Below the pieces are notes generated by a model, which worked only from the letters and a program-made list of their open reading frames with translations, was not told the DNA's origin and did no database searches. Source: Sinorhizobium mexicanum (GTDB taxonomy: Bacteria; Pseudomonadota; Alphaproteobacteria; Rhizobiales; Rhizobiaceae). Taken from it: a stretch of DNA of 64,000 bases. Within the stretch, counting starts at the first letter, position 1. Each line of letters starts with the position of its first letter. The position numbers were made by a program, and so were the translations under genes. Where the stretch lies: contig NZ_CP041239.1 in assembly GCF_013488225.1 (NCBI RefSeq), positions 62,001-126,000 on the forward strand. Direction: 5' to 3'. This document shows positions 9,564 through 17,561 of this stretch, piece after piece.

Positions 9564-9572
9564 GGTCTTTTT
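9542..9572 (+). terminator. Rho-independent terminator after the LysR gene
   Basis: A perfect eight-base stem AAGACCTT (9542-9549) / AAGGTCTT (9562-9569) with a 12-base loop runs into five T residues. The LysR stop codon lies inside the loop side. It ends the first operon. Confidence 0.8.
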
Positions 9573-9606
9573 GCCGAAAGCTGATGGAGACCATATCGCC
9601 AAGGCC

Positions 9607-9963
9607 TCAGTGGGCTGTATGTCTTCTGATGAACTGCACCGCAGCCCTCTCGAGGGGCGCGATGAACCGCCTGCCATTCTTGAATCCACTGCTATCCTCA
9701 CAGAACGAGAATTTGACCCTCTCCCGCGCTCTCGAAAGGGCCACAAGAAACACGTTGGCATCGTCCGTAGTATTCCAGAAGACATCGTCATTGAGTTCCA
9801 CAAAGAACACGGTGTGATACTCGAGACCCTTGGACTTATGAATTGTCATCAAGCGGACAACTCCGCGCCCCTCGCCCCTCGATGGCATCGATGCACTGCT
9901 CCCACGATTCATCCTGACGTGCACGAGTGTCGTAGAAATCGCCTGTCGCTTGGCACTTAAACG
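9607..9963 (-). pseudogene. C-terminal remnant of a UvrD/Rep-type DNA helicase, cut by the ISL3 element
   Basis: On the minus strand this stretch encodes helicase motif V (VRLMTIHKSKGLEYHTVFF) and motif VI (VFLVALSRARERVKFSF), diagnostic of superfamily 1A UvrD/Rep/PcrA helicases. The in-frame open part is 9607-9924. Just upstream the coding continues in another frame (a DESWEQCIDAIEGRG segment) and joins motif V only through a frameshift near 9865. The reading then stops at the inverted repeat of the ISL3 element. I see no helicase sequence on the far side of the element, so the N-terminal part is lost, not merely interrupted. ATP-binding motifs I-IV are absent and the product would be inactive. 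Confidence 0.75.
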
Positions 9964-9985
9964 GGGTCTTCCTCAATTTGTGTGG
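9964..9985 (+). repeat. Left inverted repeat of the ISL3 element
   Basis: Exact reverse complement of 11709-11730 over all 22 bases. Confidence 0.9.
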
Positions 9986-11691
9986 TGATGATTATTGATG
10001 AGCGGTAGCATGCGTGCTCTGAGGAGCTCCGTGCCTGCTTTGCCATACATCGCACGTTTGATCGTCTTCAGGCGGTTGATCTGGCCTTCCGTCTGGCCGT
10101 TGCTCCAGGGCAATTCGATGGCGTTGCGAACGGCGTCGATGTCACGGTGCAAAACCCGGGCGAACCGCACCATCGGGGAAAGCCCGGAGCTGACGGCGTC
10201 GTCGATCCAAATGTCGAGTTTGCTCGATTCACCGCTCCGGAGAATGCCGCGAAATCGCATGGCAAGGCTGCGCATTAGGGCAAACGCATGTGATCCCTGC
10301 TTCAGGACGTCTACCTTGCTAGCCTGATTGATCGTCAGCATGCCCCGTGGTTTGATGCAAAGGGCAGCCGCGACCACCGGCGAGATCACATGGCCAGTCT
10401 CCGGATCGCTTATCGGGATGACAGCATCGCGGTTCGGGTGATGCGGATTGATAGGAGCCGGCGACGCACTGTCCTTGACCGACCTTTCGGCGCGGCGCCA
10501 GCTTGCGAGAAGCCGCTCGAGATTCGAGAAACTGCCCGTGTAGCCGCGCTGTTTGATATCGTGGAACAGATGCCGTCCGCAGCGATTGCCATCTTTCCAG
10601 CACTCGGCGAGGAACGCCTCGAAGTATAGTGGGGATGTCGGCTTCAACGCCGACCTTCGCCGGTCGGGTGGCGTCTCGAAAGTCAGCCATTTCGCGATGC
10701 TGCGTCGGCCGTAGCCGGTGCGACGTGCGATCTCCGAACAGGACAGACCTTCGTTGCGCAAGGCGTGCACCGTATCGAACACCACCTGCCGTGATTGTCG
10801 ATGAGCGTGACGCACCCGGAGCCGATGCGTTGCGTCAACGTGCGGATCATCCTGAATCAGATCGACTTGCGCGCTCCCGATGATTTTGTCCGGCAGCAAT
10901 GCTCGTCCCGTGGCGCGGCCGGAAAGGCTCATCTGCTCCTCGATTGCGACCCGCAGATTCTGCATGAGATGGAACCGATCAGCCACCTGACGTGCTTGCG
11001 GCGCACCCTCGCGAGCAGCTTGCGCATACAGCCCGCATCGGTCTCGGCTCACGATCTCGACAGAAGGGTGCCGCTTCAGCCATCGCGCGGCACTCGCCAC
11101 GCTCCGGTCGTCAAGGATGTCCACAACCGAACGGCGCTCCAGGTCGACGATCACCGTGCCGTAGCGCCAGGATCGCCGCCAGCTCCAGTCATCTATCCCA
11201 ACAACCCGGATCGTGGCGTCGCAATCAGCGAGCGCGACATCCCGTTTCAGCTGACGCAGGATCGTGTCGTCGCTGACAGGCATGCCGAGCCGTCGCATCA
11301 AGCGCTCGCCGGGTCGGCCGCCTGCACTATGACCGAGCAGACCGACAATCTCCGCGACCCGCCTTGTCCGGCGCGCATAAGGGGAAGCAATCGTTGGCAA
11401 TCGGTCGGAAAACGTTTGTCGTTCACAGTTCTGATGTGCGCACCGCCAGCGGCTCAACCGAAGCTTCACCGTGACGGCCTTGCCCTGGACCGGCAGATCT
11501 TGAAGGCTTCGGTTGGACCAACCGTGCCGATTTCGGGTCCGCCGTCCACAATCAGGGCAAATGCCGAAAGCCGGTCCGGCAGCGGAAACAACCCAACTAT
11601 CATCATCCGTGAGCGCGACACCCAGAACTTTTGCCCCTGGGCCGGGCGACCATTTTGATTTGGTTTGCATGCCCGCCCATAGCGGCATCAT
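9973..11691 (-). CDS. ISL3-family transposase
   Basis: DDE transposase of the ISL3 family, about 572 residues from ATG 11691 (the open frame begins at a GTG, 11712, that overlaps the inverted repeat). The N-terminal zinc-binding region has CPDCGRRT and a second pair in CAHQNCER. The DDE core starts at VVGIDDWSWRRSWRYGT with the first aspartate, followed by VSRDRCGLYA with the second, and SNGQTEGQINRLK with the glutamate. The stop codon lies within the left inverted repeat. The frame is intact, so the element may be active. An N-terminal remnant of a related transposase lies at 37613-37809. Confidence 0.93.
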   Translation of the reverse strand: MMPLWAGMQTKSKWSPGPGAKVLGVALTDDDSWVVSAAGPAFGICPDCGRRTRNRHGWSNRSLQDLPVQGKAVTVKLRLSRWRCAHQNCERQTFSDRLPTIASPYARRTRRVAEIVGLLGHSAGGRPGERLMRRLGMPVSDDTILRQLKRDVALADCDATIRVVGIDDWSWRRSWRYGTVIVDLERRSVVDILDDRSVASAARWLKRHPSVEIVSRDRCGLYAQAAREGAPQARQVADRFHLMQNLRVAIEEQMSLSGRATGRALLPDKIIGSAQVDLIQDDPHVDATHRLRVRHAHRQSRQVVFDTVHALRNEGLSCSEIARRTGYGRRSIAKWLTFETPPDRRRSALKPTSPLYFEAFLAECWKDGNRCGRHLFHDIKQRGYTGSFSNLERLLASWRRAERSVKDSASPAPINPHHPNRDAVIPISDPETGHVISPVVAAALCIKPRGMLTINQASKVDVLKQGSHAFALMRSLAMRFRGILRSGESSKLDIWIDDAVSSGLSPMVRFARVLHRDIDAVRNAIELPWSNGQTEGQINRLKTIKRAMYGKAGTELLRARMLPLINNHHHTN

Positions 11692-11708
11692 GTCTAACGC
11701 TGAGTGAA

Positions 11709-11730
11709 CCACACAAATTGAGGAAGACCC
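11709..11730 (-). repeat. Right inverted repeat of the ISL3 element
   Basis: Exact reverse complement of 9964-9985; the transposase start lies only about 20 bases inside it. Confidence 0.9.
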
Positions 11731-12040
11731 AATTAAGTGGCAATTCTCAATTTATGTGCGTGACTAACTATTTGAAATTATTGCAACCAGAGTCTGGCCA
11801 TTAAATGGAAAGCGACATCAGCTCAAGGCAGCCTTGGCGCGCAGTGATATGAACGACGGCAACAGGTCGAGTGCGGACATGGACAGACCCCTTGCAGCGC
11901 CGGCCATCGGCGCCCATTGCAGAAATCGCTACGCCAAGCGCCTCTCAAAGGTCAGCGTCCGGCGCAATGACTTTCCCGGAAGCTATCAGCTCCGTGCTGC
12001 CGAGCGTCCAGAATATGTCTCTGAACCAAAACGAAATACT
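11731..12040. other. 310-base gap between the ISL3 element and the AI-2E transporter stop
   Basis: No convincing gene. It holds the partial terminal-repeat copy at 11745-11760; the remainder shows no family motif I recognise in either strand. Open frames entering from the right are shadows of the transporter gene. Confidence 0.5.
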
Positions 12041-13993
12041 CTAGGCGGGCGCCTTTTCCTTCCTTTGTGTGCCCGCCCTGCGGGTGGCGGAGCGACGAAC
12101 AATCCTCATGCGCGCCGCTTTCACAGGTCGCGCTTCTCCTTCGGAAAGGCCTTCGCGCGCCGCATCGACGATCGAAAAGGCCACGAAATCCGCCTGCAAC
12201 TCTTCGATGAGCTGCTCCTTTGCGCGGGACGCTCCTTCTCGGTTTTCCCGCCAGAATACGATGCCGATGCGCACCGTCGGCGTCAAACGCTTCAGCCTGC
12301 GCACGATGAATTTGGCATGCCTCCCGGAATCCCGGTTGAGAAAGCCGATGATGACCGCGGTACGGCCCTCCAGCGCCAGAGCCCTGATGTTGCCGAGTTT
12401 CAGGTCCCGGTAGCTTGCCGATGTAGCCTCGGCACCCTGGATCGCGACGACCTGCGACAACATCGAGGCAGCCACGTCGTCCAGATCGCCCCTTCCCCCG
12501 ATGCAAAGAACGGACTTCCCGTCCCCGTCCGGCAAAACATAGTCGTCGGCCTCATCGTCTTCATCTGAAACGTCGGCGTTATCGTCCTCCTCTTCCTCCT
12601 CTTCTTCGCTCGCGATTTCTTGAAGATTGGCGACGAGCACGTGCCCGCTCTCGGCAACCTGCTCCAGTTGCGCGTCCGTCATCGCCTTTCGCGCGCGATC
12701 CCGTTCTGCGAGCAGCAGCGCCGGAATGGCGACGGTGTCGTAGAATTCGATGAGATACTTCTCCTCGAGCATCTCCTCGGCATTGTCGGTCGCCTCGTCG
12801 GGATCGCCCGCGAGCAGGCGCTGATATAGGCGTTCCTTGGGATCGAGCACCGGCTCATTGCCAAAAAGGATTTCGAAGAACTCGAACTGGGGAACATGGC
12901 GGCCGAGAACAACGAGGCAAACCGTCAGCGGCGTAGACAGCACCAGCCCGACGGGTCCCCAGAGCCAGGCCCAGAAGATCGCCGCCACGATGATTGCAAG
13001 CGGGGACAGGCCGGTGCGCGAGCCGTAAAGCCAGGGCTCCACGACATTGTTGCTGAGAACTTCGAGGAGAACGAACAGAGCTGCGGTCCAGAGCAGCACG
13101 CTCCAGCCCGGCGCCACCGAAAAAGCCAGGAACAAGGGAACGAGCGCGGCGATGATGGGGCCGATATAGGGCACGAATCTGAGGACGATTGCCAGCATGC
13201 CCCAGAGGACCGCATTGGGTATGCCCAGCACCCAGAGACCGGCGGCCAGCGGTATGCCATAGGTGATGTTGACCACGAGCTGCATGAGCAGGTATCGGCC
13301 GACCCGAGAGCCGGCATCCTGGAGGGCTTGCGTTGTGCGGTGGAGGTCTCCGTAGCCCACGAGGCGGATGAAACGGTCCCTGAGGTCCTCCCGCTCCAGA
13401 AGCATGAAGATGACGACGATGATGATGAGACCGGTCGTGGCCAAAGGACCAACGAGAGGATTGACAATGCTCCTCAGCATTTCGATCGGGCGCTGAGGCG
13501 AGAAGATCTCTACCAGAAGCGGCTTGGGCGACTGCGCCTCGGAAGAAGGTTGGCCTTGAGGTTCCGACCGGTTGAGTTCGGTCCCGATCCTTTCCACGAG
13601 ACGGCCAAGCCGCTCGATCACGCTGTTTTCCGACTCCGCCTCTTTCAGGGCCCTGATCTTGTCGACGATGTTGGACTGGTACGTGGGGAGGTTCCGCGCA
13701 ACCTCGCTGACCTGCATCGCCACGACGGCGCTGAAGATCGAGAGCGAGAGAAAGGCCGCGGCCACGCTGACGATGACGGCGGGCATGCGCGGCAAACCGA
13801 CTTTCCTGAGGTTCGCGACGACGGGTGCCAGCGCGAACGTAAGCAGGATGGCAACGGCCAAAGGCAGGAATACGGCTCGGGCGAAATAGAGGACAGCCAC
13901 CGCGGCAGCCATCGCAGCGAGTGTTGGAAGCTTGGACGGCTGTGCCGGAGCTATCGATCCCGAGCCGTAGTCCCTGTTGCTTTCCTCGCTCAT
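12041..13993 (-). CDS. AI-2E (PerM/YhhQ-type) family membrane transporter with long C-terminal cytoplasmic domain
   Basis: A 650-residue member of the AI-2E/PerM family. The start ATG 13993 has GGAAGGA upstream; the open frame extends to 14125 but the added residues look like random translation. Residues about 25-370 hold the family's hydrophobic core: helices in the first 100 residues, a soluble segment (about 120-200), then further helices with FVPYIGPIIAALVP, VVEPWLYGSRTGLSPLA and STPLTVCLVVLGRHVP, all family hallmarks. After residue 370 comes an unusual soluble extension of about 280 residues. It has an acidic run (EEEEEEEDDN), a Rossmann-like stretch (SVLCIGGRGDLDDVAASML) and a basic tail. 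Typical PerM proteins stop near 350 residues. True substrate is unknown; the name is historical. Confidence 0.88.
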   Translation of the reverse strand: MSEESNRDYGSGSIAPAQPSKLPTLAAMAAAVAVLYFARAVFLPLAVAILLTFALAPVVANLRKVGLPRMPAVIVSVAAAFLSLSIFSAVVAMQVSEVARNLPTYQSNIVDKIRALKEAESENSVIERLGRLVERIGTELNRSEPQGQPSSEAQSPKPLLVEIFSPQRPIEMLRSIVNPLVGPLATTGLIIIVVIFMLLEREDLRDRFIRLVGYGDLHRTTQALQDAGSRVGRYLLMQLVVNITYGIPLAAGLWVLGIPNAVLWGMLAIVLRFVPYIGPIIAALVPLFLAFSVAPGWSVLLWTAALFVLLEVLSNNVVEPWLYGSRTGLSPLAIIVAAIFWAWLWGPVGLVLSTPLTVCLVVLGRHVPQFEFFEILFGNEPVLDPKERLYQRLLAGDPDEATDNAEEMLEEKYLIEFYDTVAIPALLLAERDRARKAMTDAQLEQVAESGHVLVANLQEIASEEEEEEEDDNADVSDEDDEADDYVLPDGDGKSVLCIGGRGDLDDVAASMLSQVVAIQGAEATSASYRDLKLGNIRALALEGRTAVIIGFLNRDSGRHAKFIVRRLKRLTPTVRIGIVFWRENREGASRAKEQLIEELQADFVAFSIVDAAREGLSEGEARPVKAARMRIVRRSATRRAGTQRKEKAPA

Positions 13994-14532
13994 GTCCTTC
14001 CGCTGACTCCCGTGCAAGTGGATGAAATGGCGTCCCCTTGTTTCATTAAGCAGGTAGAGCGATTTGTGGATAAGCCCAGGGGAAAGCGGAGCGGGTCGCG
14101 CAACCCGCATGAGCGGCTGGTTCACGCGTCTCGAACCGGGTTCGAGGCGGAGGCTGAGTGGCGCTTGTCAGGGGCTGGCGGACCGCCTTCCGCCGCGGTC
14201 TGGCGGTCCGCATGCGTCCACGGATTAGCACCTAGTTTAAGTTGATGCCTGAGCTCGTCTAGAGAATCTGATGCGGATAAGGTGTAATAGCAGGGCCATC
14301 GGTTCCAATCCGTTCAAGGCGAGGGACGCGTCCGGACTGGGCCATATGTTGCCGGTTCCGGCCGTCTCGGTCGATGGAGTTCGAGTTAACACCCTTTGCT
14401 CTGAACACCCAGGGAGCGTCCGGAGCGTATACTTGGCATGACCCTGCGACTCAATTGGGGCCGGGGGTGGACCGGCGGCAGTTGGGCGAAATAGAAGCTA
14501 TTCAGCAAATAACCCACTTCGGGTGACCGCGA
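13994..14532. other. Non-coding stretch upstream of the AI-2E transporter
   Basis: About 540 bases without a recognisable gene, RNA or repeat. The part next to 13993 should hold the transporter promoter. Long frames here on the plus strand are shadows of the transporter. Confidence 0.45.
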
Positions 14533-15255
14533 TTAAGCCGCAAATCCCCGAGAGCCCGCTCCGGCAGTTTGCGTCACAAGTTCTTCTGTCGCGGCTATCT
14601 CTCGCGCGATTTCGTGTCGCCCGACTATAGACTCGATAATAACTGGTGTACGAGACAAGATGGGTGCAAAAGGCTCGTATGCTCGCCTTGCAGCGAAAGA
14701 CATCGCGAAATGCGTGCCCTTGCTATTTATTTCACTGATATGAAACTGAGCCAGCCGACTGCCGAAGCGCCGTAAGATGCGCACCGCTTGGTTCATCGAA
14801 GAGTCTATCTGGCGGGCATGAGCAAGGTCGAGACACAGCTTAGCTTCCGGCAGCCTCTCAAAGAACGGCTCCAGTTCTTCCGCAGTTCTGCCGATTGGCT
14901 TTCGAGAATCCATGTTTTCCAGGCAAAGCTGCGATCCAAGACTACGCCAATGGTCAAAGTCGCCGATGGTATCGGGGTGAACGACAATATTTAGGCCAAG
15001 ATCCGCAATGACCATAAGCTCTCGAACCAAGGACTGCTCATCATCGAAATTGGTCGGCGCGTGAAAACTAATATAGCGGTATCGTTGGTTCAGACGAGGC
15101 AAAAGGCCTGGCAATGCCGCCAGCAGAGGAGGTAACTCAGCGGCGCGTAATGCAGACAGCTCCACTGCTGATGTGTGTGTTGGCTCAAGCAAATCCAACG
15201 CCGTAGCAAAATCGTCTCTGGCTATCGCGCCTGTTGAAAAACCAATCGTCGTCAT
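14533..15255 (-). CDS. TIM-barrel protein of the xylose-isomerase / endonuclease-IV-like superfamily
   Basis: A 240-residue sugar-phosphate isomerase/epimerase-like barrel. Putative metal-site residues appear in the expected order: FHAPTNFD, IVVHPDT, LCLENMDSRK, LCLDLAHARQ, FHISEINSKGTH and a C-terminal IIESIV. Members include sugar isomerases and AP endonucleases; the precise role is unknown. The start overlaps the stop of the nucleotidyltransferase upstream by one base (TGATG on the minus strand), so the two are translationally coupled and probably act together. No pathway genes for sugars lie nearby; the neighbours are island-type genes. Confidence 0.75.
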   Translation of the reverse strand: MTTIGFSTGAIARDDFATALDLLEPTHTSAVELSALRAAELPPLLAALPGLLPRLNQRYRYISFHAPTNFDDEQSLVRELMVIADLGLNIVVHPDTIGDFDHWRSLGSQLCLENMDSRKPIGRTAEELEPFFERLPEAKLCLDLAHARQIDSSMNQAVRILRRFGSRLAQFHISEINSKGTHFAMSFAARRAYEPFAPILSRTPVIIESIVGRHEIAREIAATEELVTQTAGAGSRGFAA

Positions 15256-16220
15256 CAGAATACTCCGTATTTCTTTACCAACTTGGCCAATGTTGGATTT
15301 GTCTCGAACAACAACTCGGTCAACGCAGTGTCAAACCGGGTTGCTATTTCCCTAGCCCCCAAAAATACCCCGTCTTCATACGCTGCTTGCGGAGACAACT
15401 CTTCAAGACTATTACGGCTGGACTCATCATCAAGAATAGCGAGAAACGCATCATAATTACCAAAAACATCGGAGGCCAATGAGGGCGCATAGCGCTCCAC
15501 AATTTCAGCTAAAGATTGAAGCGGTGGACGCTTCGTCCAGGCAAGCAGATGGTCAACGAGATCCTGTGCCTCATAGTCATTATCCTGCTGGGAGCGGTCC
15601 TCAAGCGCCCAGGAAAGACACATGAGAAAGCCGGAAACGAATAACAACTTCCTCGACATCCGAAGCTTTATGTTTCGTAGGGCCCACTTTTGACCGGCCC
15701 TTGCCCGGTACTTGTTGGCGTAGTCAACCGCCATGGTTCGCCAAAAGCGAACGACATCATTTAGGAGAAAGCGGGGAATCCGGTCAGGCCGTTTATTACT
15801 CCCGATGAAGCTCGCATCTTCCTGGACATAGCGGTTCAGAATTGCCTGCACAATGCGGGCGTGCGTATCTACGCTCCCAGCTACATTTATGGGCGTAGAC
15901 TCCAACAATAGTAATAGGCGACGAGTCATATTTTTGTTGGAATCCTCATCGCCGCCGACGGCATGTACCAAATCATGGCTGAAGATCAGGCCCCCAAAAA
16001 CTTCTGTCGGACCCGGTTTTCCAAACCCTGCTTTTTCAAGCTCGGACGTGAGTTTGTGCGCTATCTGAAGGTGTAATGAATCCGCGCGTCCATCGATGAG
16101 CACTGTCCAGTCGAGGTCACTTCCAGTCGTGTATTCGCCCCGCGCGAGCGAACCGAACACGACAAAACTCCCTTCGTCCGTGGGCAGCAAACCGTCCGCA
16201 AGTTTGGCAAGAACCTTCAA
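15255..16220 (-). CDS. Nucleotidyltransferase-domain protein, N-terminus probably displaced by a poly-G frameshift
   Basis: A protein of at least 321 residues with the polymerase-beta-type nucleotidyltransferase motif GSLARGEYTTGSDLDW (GS at 23-24, aspartates 35 and 37 as metal ligands). A long helical C-terminal region follows, with IPRFLLNDVVRFWRTM and ALRNIKLRMSRK. The only start in the main frame is TTG 16220, with no good ribosome site. An ATG at 16311 opens a frame (METALDRLRGG-like start) that would fuse smoothly to the main frame if the G8 run at 16276-16283 were G7. The joined protein would gain about 31 residues. It is coupled to the downstream TIM-barrel gene. Substrate unknown; nucleotidyltransferases of this kind occur in toxin and phage-defence loci. 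Confidence 0.8.
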   Translation of the reverse strand: MKVLAKLADGLLPTDEGSFVVFGSLARGEYTTGSDLDWTVLIDGRADSLHLQIAHKLTSELEKAGFGKPGPTEVFGGLIFSHDLVHAVGGDEDSNKNMTRRLLLLLESTPINVAGSVDTHARIVQAILNRYVQEDASFIGSNKRPDRIPRFLLNDVVRFWRTMAVDYANKYRARAGQKWALRNIKLRMSRKLLFVSGFLMCLSWALEDRSQQDNDYEAQDLVDHLLAWTKRPPLQSLAEIVERYAPSLASDVFGNYDAFLAILDDESSRNSLEELSPQAAYEDGVFLGAREIATRFDTALTELLFETNPTLAKLVKKYGVF

Positions 16221-16275
16221 ACGCTCTGCGCTGCTGACCTCGGCTTCGGTAATGTGGCTCCATCGGGAGGCGTCG

Positions 16276-16283
16276 CCCCCCCC
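16276..16283 (-). repeat. G8 homopolymer tract (coding strand) at a frameshift point
   Basis: Eight consecutive C on the plus strand. Reading from ATG 16311 enters the tract in one frame and the conserved nucleotidyltransferase frame leaves it in another. One base fewer gives a continuous gene. Consistent with a sequencing/assembly slip, a mutation, or slippage-based on/off switching. Confidence 0.7.
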
Positions 16284-16467
16284 TAAGTCTGTCTAGTGCG
16301 GTTTCGGTCATCTAAAGAATGCTCGCCTTGAATCAGTCTTCTAGCTTTTAAACCTTTCGTGTGACTTTGTCTCTCTCGTGTTGACGAAGCCCTTGACCCC
16401 TCAAGAGAAACGGGTCGCGGCTTATCGAGAACAAGGGCCTGACTTGAACGGCCGATATGGGTGCGGA

Positions 16468-16776
16468 TCAAATCTCTGTATGCTCCGCCAGATCCAGCGC
16501 ATCCTCGATTTCCACGCCCAGGTGCCTAACCATGTTCTCGATCTTGGTATGTCCAAGCAGGATTTGGATTACACGAAGATTGCCTGTCGCTTGTAGATCA
16601 TAACGGCGTTGGTTCGTCTGAGTGCGTGCCATATCGCGGTCAACCACTCATCGACCACTCTGGCTTATTGGCGAGTGCTGAGATGATCGGCATGATCGAC
16701 CCGACTAGGAAACGCGTAGTCATCAACCGCCGAAATCGGCCTGCGGGTTCCGCTTTTGTCAAAAGCAGTCTCAGTC
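16468..16776 (-). pseudogene. Decayed C-terminal part of a tyrosine-recombinase integrase
   Basis: Minus-strand pieces in two frames match a phage-type integrase C-terminus. One frame gives VDDYAFPSRVDHADHLSTRQ, then a stop, then ARVVDEWLTAI and LRRTNAVMIYKR (the RRT box has lost a few residues). The other frame gives QATGNLRVIQILLGHTKIE followed by NMVRHLGVEIEDALDLAEH, the catalytic HTKI region, ending at TGA 16468-16470. There is a nonsense codon, a small deletion before the catalytic arginine and a frameshift. The catalytic tyrosine region reads NMVRHLG where active relatives have a tyrosine (TVRYLG type). A dead relic of island integration. Confidence 0.72.
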
Positions 16777-16796
16777 GGGGCTAAGCTCTGTTGCAT

Positions 16797-17561
16797 TCAA
16801 TGAATACAACCCACCCACACAGTCGATAGCCGCTTCTCAACCGCCGCTTTTACAGCATCTGAGCAAGCATCCGACACGACCAGGCCAAAAGGATTCATCG
16901 TCGGGTCTGGTAGGCCGCACTCGTCACTTTCTCCGACCGATTTCCTACCTGAGAGTGCGTAACGTACGGTCGCCCAGAGGGTCCAGGCCAGTGCGATCTC
17001 GCCCTCCTGCTCCTCGTAAACACTGCTTGCCGGAACGGTCTTCGACATAAGACCTAATTCTTCAAGAAGCATCGTGGAAATCAAATGCGCGGCGCAGTCC
17101 GCTAGCTGGATGCCTGTCACCAACCTTGAATCGCAGCCGAGTTTTACCGTCGCGTCGGCTGGCATTTTTGCGTTGGCAGGCCTCATGCCCTCATCGAGAT
17201 GGACCGCTGCAATGTGCGTTCTCGGCGGGATATCGAGTTTTGAGAGAAGCGCGGCGACATGGGTCACGATTTTGGCACGCTCGGAGGTTGGGCAAATGGC
17301 CACCCCGATCTTACAGTCGTTCAAAATGATCTGGAGACGTTGGCGCAATTCCTGTCCCGCAGGGTTCCCATGCATCCTCATGCTGCTCTTAAACTCGTCG
17401 CGGGCGGGATCGAAACCGCAATCGTGTAAGGCCTGAACAACCTCCTGCTGAACGTCAGCATGGGCACACACTGCCGCCACGACGATGAAGTCACCGCGAA
17501 CGTGAATGCTCTCGTCTACGAAGACATTCAAGAAGGTATCCATGGTGGTGTCGGCGCTCAA
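16797..17561 (-). CDS. DUF3800-family protein
   Basis: A 254-residue DUF3800 protein, full length. The N-terminal NVFVDESIHV holds the conserved acidic DES motif, and the C-terminal half has GIQLADCAAHLI with the conserved LAD. DUF3800 members are thought to have an RNase-H-like fold with acidic metal-binding residues; function is not established. The frame starts with TTG 17561, overlapping the upstream stop (TTGA) with AGGG just before it; ATG 17543 is an alternative that puts DES at residues 9-11. The overlap with the AbiEii-type gene indicates a two-gene operon. Confidence 0.72.
   Translation of the reverse strand: MSADTTMDTFLNVFVDESIHVRGDFIVVAAVCAHADVQQEVVQALHDCGFDPARDEFKSSMRMHGNPAGQELRQRLQIILNDCKIGVAICPTSERAKIVTHVAALLSKLDIPPRTHIAAVHLDEGMRPANAKMPADATVKLGCDSRLVTGIQLADCAAHLISTMLLEELGLMSKTVPASSVYEEQEGEIALAWTLWATVRYALSGRKSVGESDECGLPDPTMNPFGLVVSDACSDAVKAAVEKRLSTVWVGCIH

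Larger units (their letters stand above)
9964..11730 (-). mobile_element. Complete ISL3-family insertion sequence (1767 bp)
   Basis: Bounded by perfect 22-base inverted repeats, 9964-9985 and 11709-11730 (outermost bases GGGTCTTCCTCAATTTG), enclosing one ISL3-type transposase on the minus strand. The flanking eight bases (CTTAAACG left, AATTAAGT right) do not match, so there is no target duplication. Instead the flanks carry an outward inverted CACTTAA / TTAAGTG. A partial copy of the terminal repeat (TCTCAATTTATGTGCG, 11745-11760) also lies just outside the right end. These suggest a nested insertion or a deletion after insertion. Confidence 0.9.

Noticed and set aside
10795..11658. 287-residue plus-strand frame opposite the ISL3 transposase
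   Set aside because: Shadow of an intact, motif-complete transposase on the other strand.
12896..14245. 449-residue plus-strand open frame opposite the AI-2E transporter
   Set aside because: Composition is low-complexity and charged (repeated E/H/R/D/G) and mirrors the transporter codons; no ribosome site or family motif.
14239..14532. Possible tRNA or structured RNA
   Set aside because: I looked for a T-arm GTTCGA-type context with matching acceptor stem and found none that folds.
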